Position numbers and translations under genes: made by a program. This document shows, piece by piece, positions 63,960 to 64,000 of a DNA stretch of 64,000 bases (its first letter is position 1; every line of letters starts with the position of its first letter). The notes under the pieces are model-generated. The model worked only from the letters and a program-made list of their open reading frames with translations, did no database searches and was not told where the DNA came from. Origin of the DNA: Streptomyces phaeofaciens. GTDB lineage: Bacteria > Actinomycetota > Actinomycetes > Streptomycetales > Streptomycetaceae. The stretch lies in NCBI RefSeq assembly GCF_014648915.1, contig NZ_BMSA01000005.1:186001-250000 (forward strand), given 5' to 3'.

Positions 63960-64000
63960 GCACAGTCACCGCCCCCACCATCGCGGGCATGGAGTCTCCC

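Overview
The window is high-GC actinobacterial chromosome, almost certainly from a Streptomyces species. Evidence is the strong G/C bias at third codon positions, many GTG starts, several probable leaderless genes, TAGRRT-type -10 elements, ARG boxes, and a gene order I recall from the Streptomyces core chromosome (pabBC, tRNA Gly-Cys-Val, cobA/cobT/cobL, metNIQ, glpQ, argH, argR-argDBJC, pheST, infC-rpmI-rplT). I see no phage, insertion sequence, CRISPR array, rRNA operon or biosynthetic cluster. This is core and near-core DNA with small accessory patches.

Layout. 0-5 kb: small membrane protein, DsbA-like oxidoreductase, double-GNAT protein and the folate genes pabB-pabC. 4.6-5.2 kb: five tRNA genes (Gly, Cys, Val x3) behind one strong promoter and terminator. 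5.2-10.3 kb: zinc-ribbon protein, APH-like kinase, small membrane protein, Ser/Thr kinase, rRNA methyltransferase. 10.3-17.8 kb: cobalamin/siroheme genes, including a 1,441-residue BluB-CobT fusion with a very long Ala/Pro/Glu-rich N-terminus. 18.7-21.7 kb: metN-metI-metQ methionine importer, preceded by a Cys-rich short ORF that looks like an attenuator leader peptide. 21.8-30 kb: HAD phosphatase, membrane proteins, acetyltransferases, sigma-like factor, glycerophosphodiesterase, acyltransferase, TetR/MFS efflux pair, aldo-keto reductase. 30.2-41.5 kb: argH on one side and argC-J-B-D-R on the other, both with ARG boxes. 41.6-54.8 kb: GH51 arabinofuranosidase, a degenerate histidine phosphatase, a MocR regulator divergent from an EamA exporter, a GH10-like secreted hydrolase, 3-hydroxyacyl-CoA dehydrogenase, a Nudix hydrolase, an NsdA-like regulator and a PP2C phosphatase. 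54.9-64 kb: pheS-pheT, orphan PAS sensor kinase, rRNA methyltransferase, and the infC-rpmI-rplT operon with an ATC start and a leader terminator.

Most notable system: between the two arg blocks (31.9-36.5 kb) lie a secreted protein with a duplicated Cys-bearing domain, a ferric-reductase-like transmembrane flavohemoprotein, an extracellular protein with three tandem FMN-binding domains each carrying a covalent flavinylation motif, and an ApbE flavin transferase. The last three probably form one unit that moves electrons from cytosolic NAD(P)H through heme to a chain of covalently bound FMNs outside the membrane. The ApbE has no signal peptide and the FMN carrier has a twin-arginine-like N-terminus, which suggests flavin loading in the cytosol followed by Tat export.

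Other points: two divergent genes whose start codons overlap by two bases between two back-to-back -10 elements; six unrelated degenerate tandem-repeat arrays confined to gene ends and gaps, one of them apparently grown out of the last codons of the Ser/Thr kinase gene; and an IdeR/DmdR-type iron box with no obvious target just upstream of argC. Start codons were chosen from ribosome-binding sites and family N-termini. All functional names come from motif recognition, not database searches.
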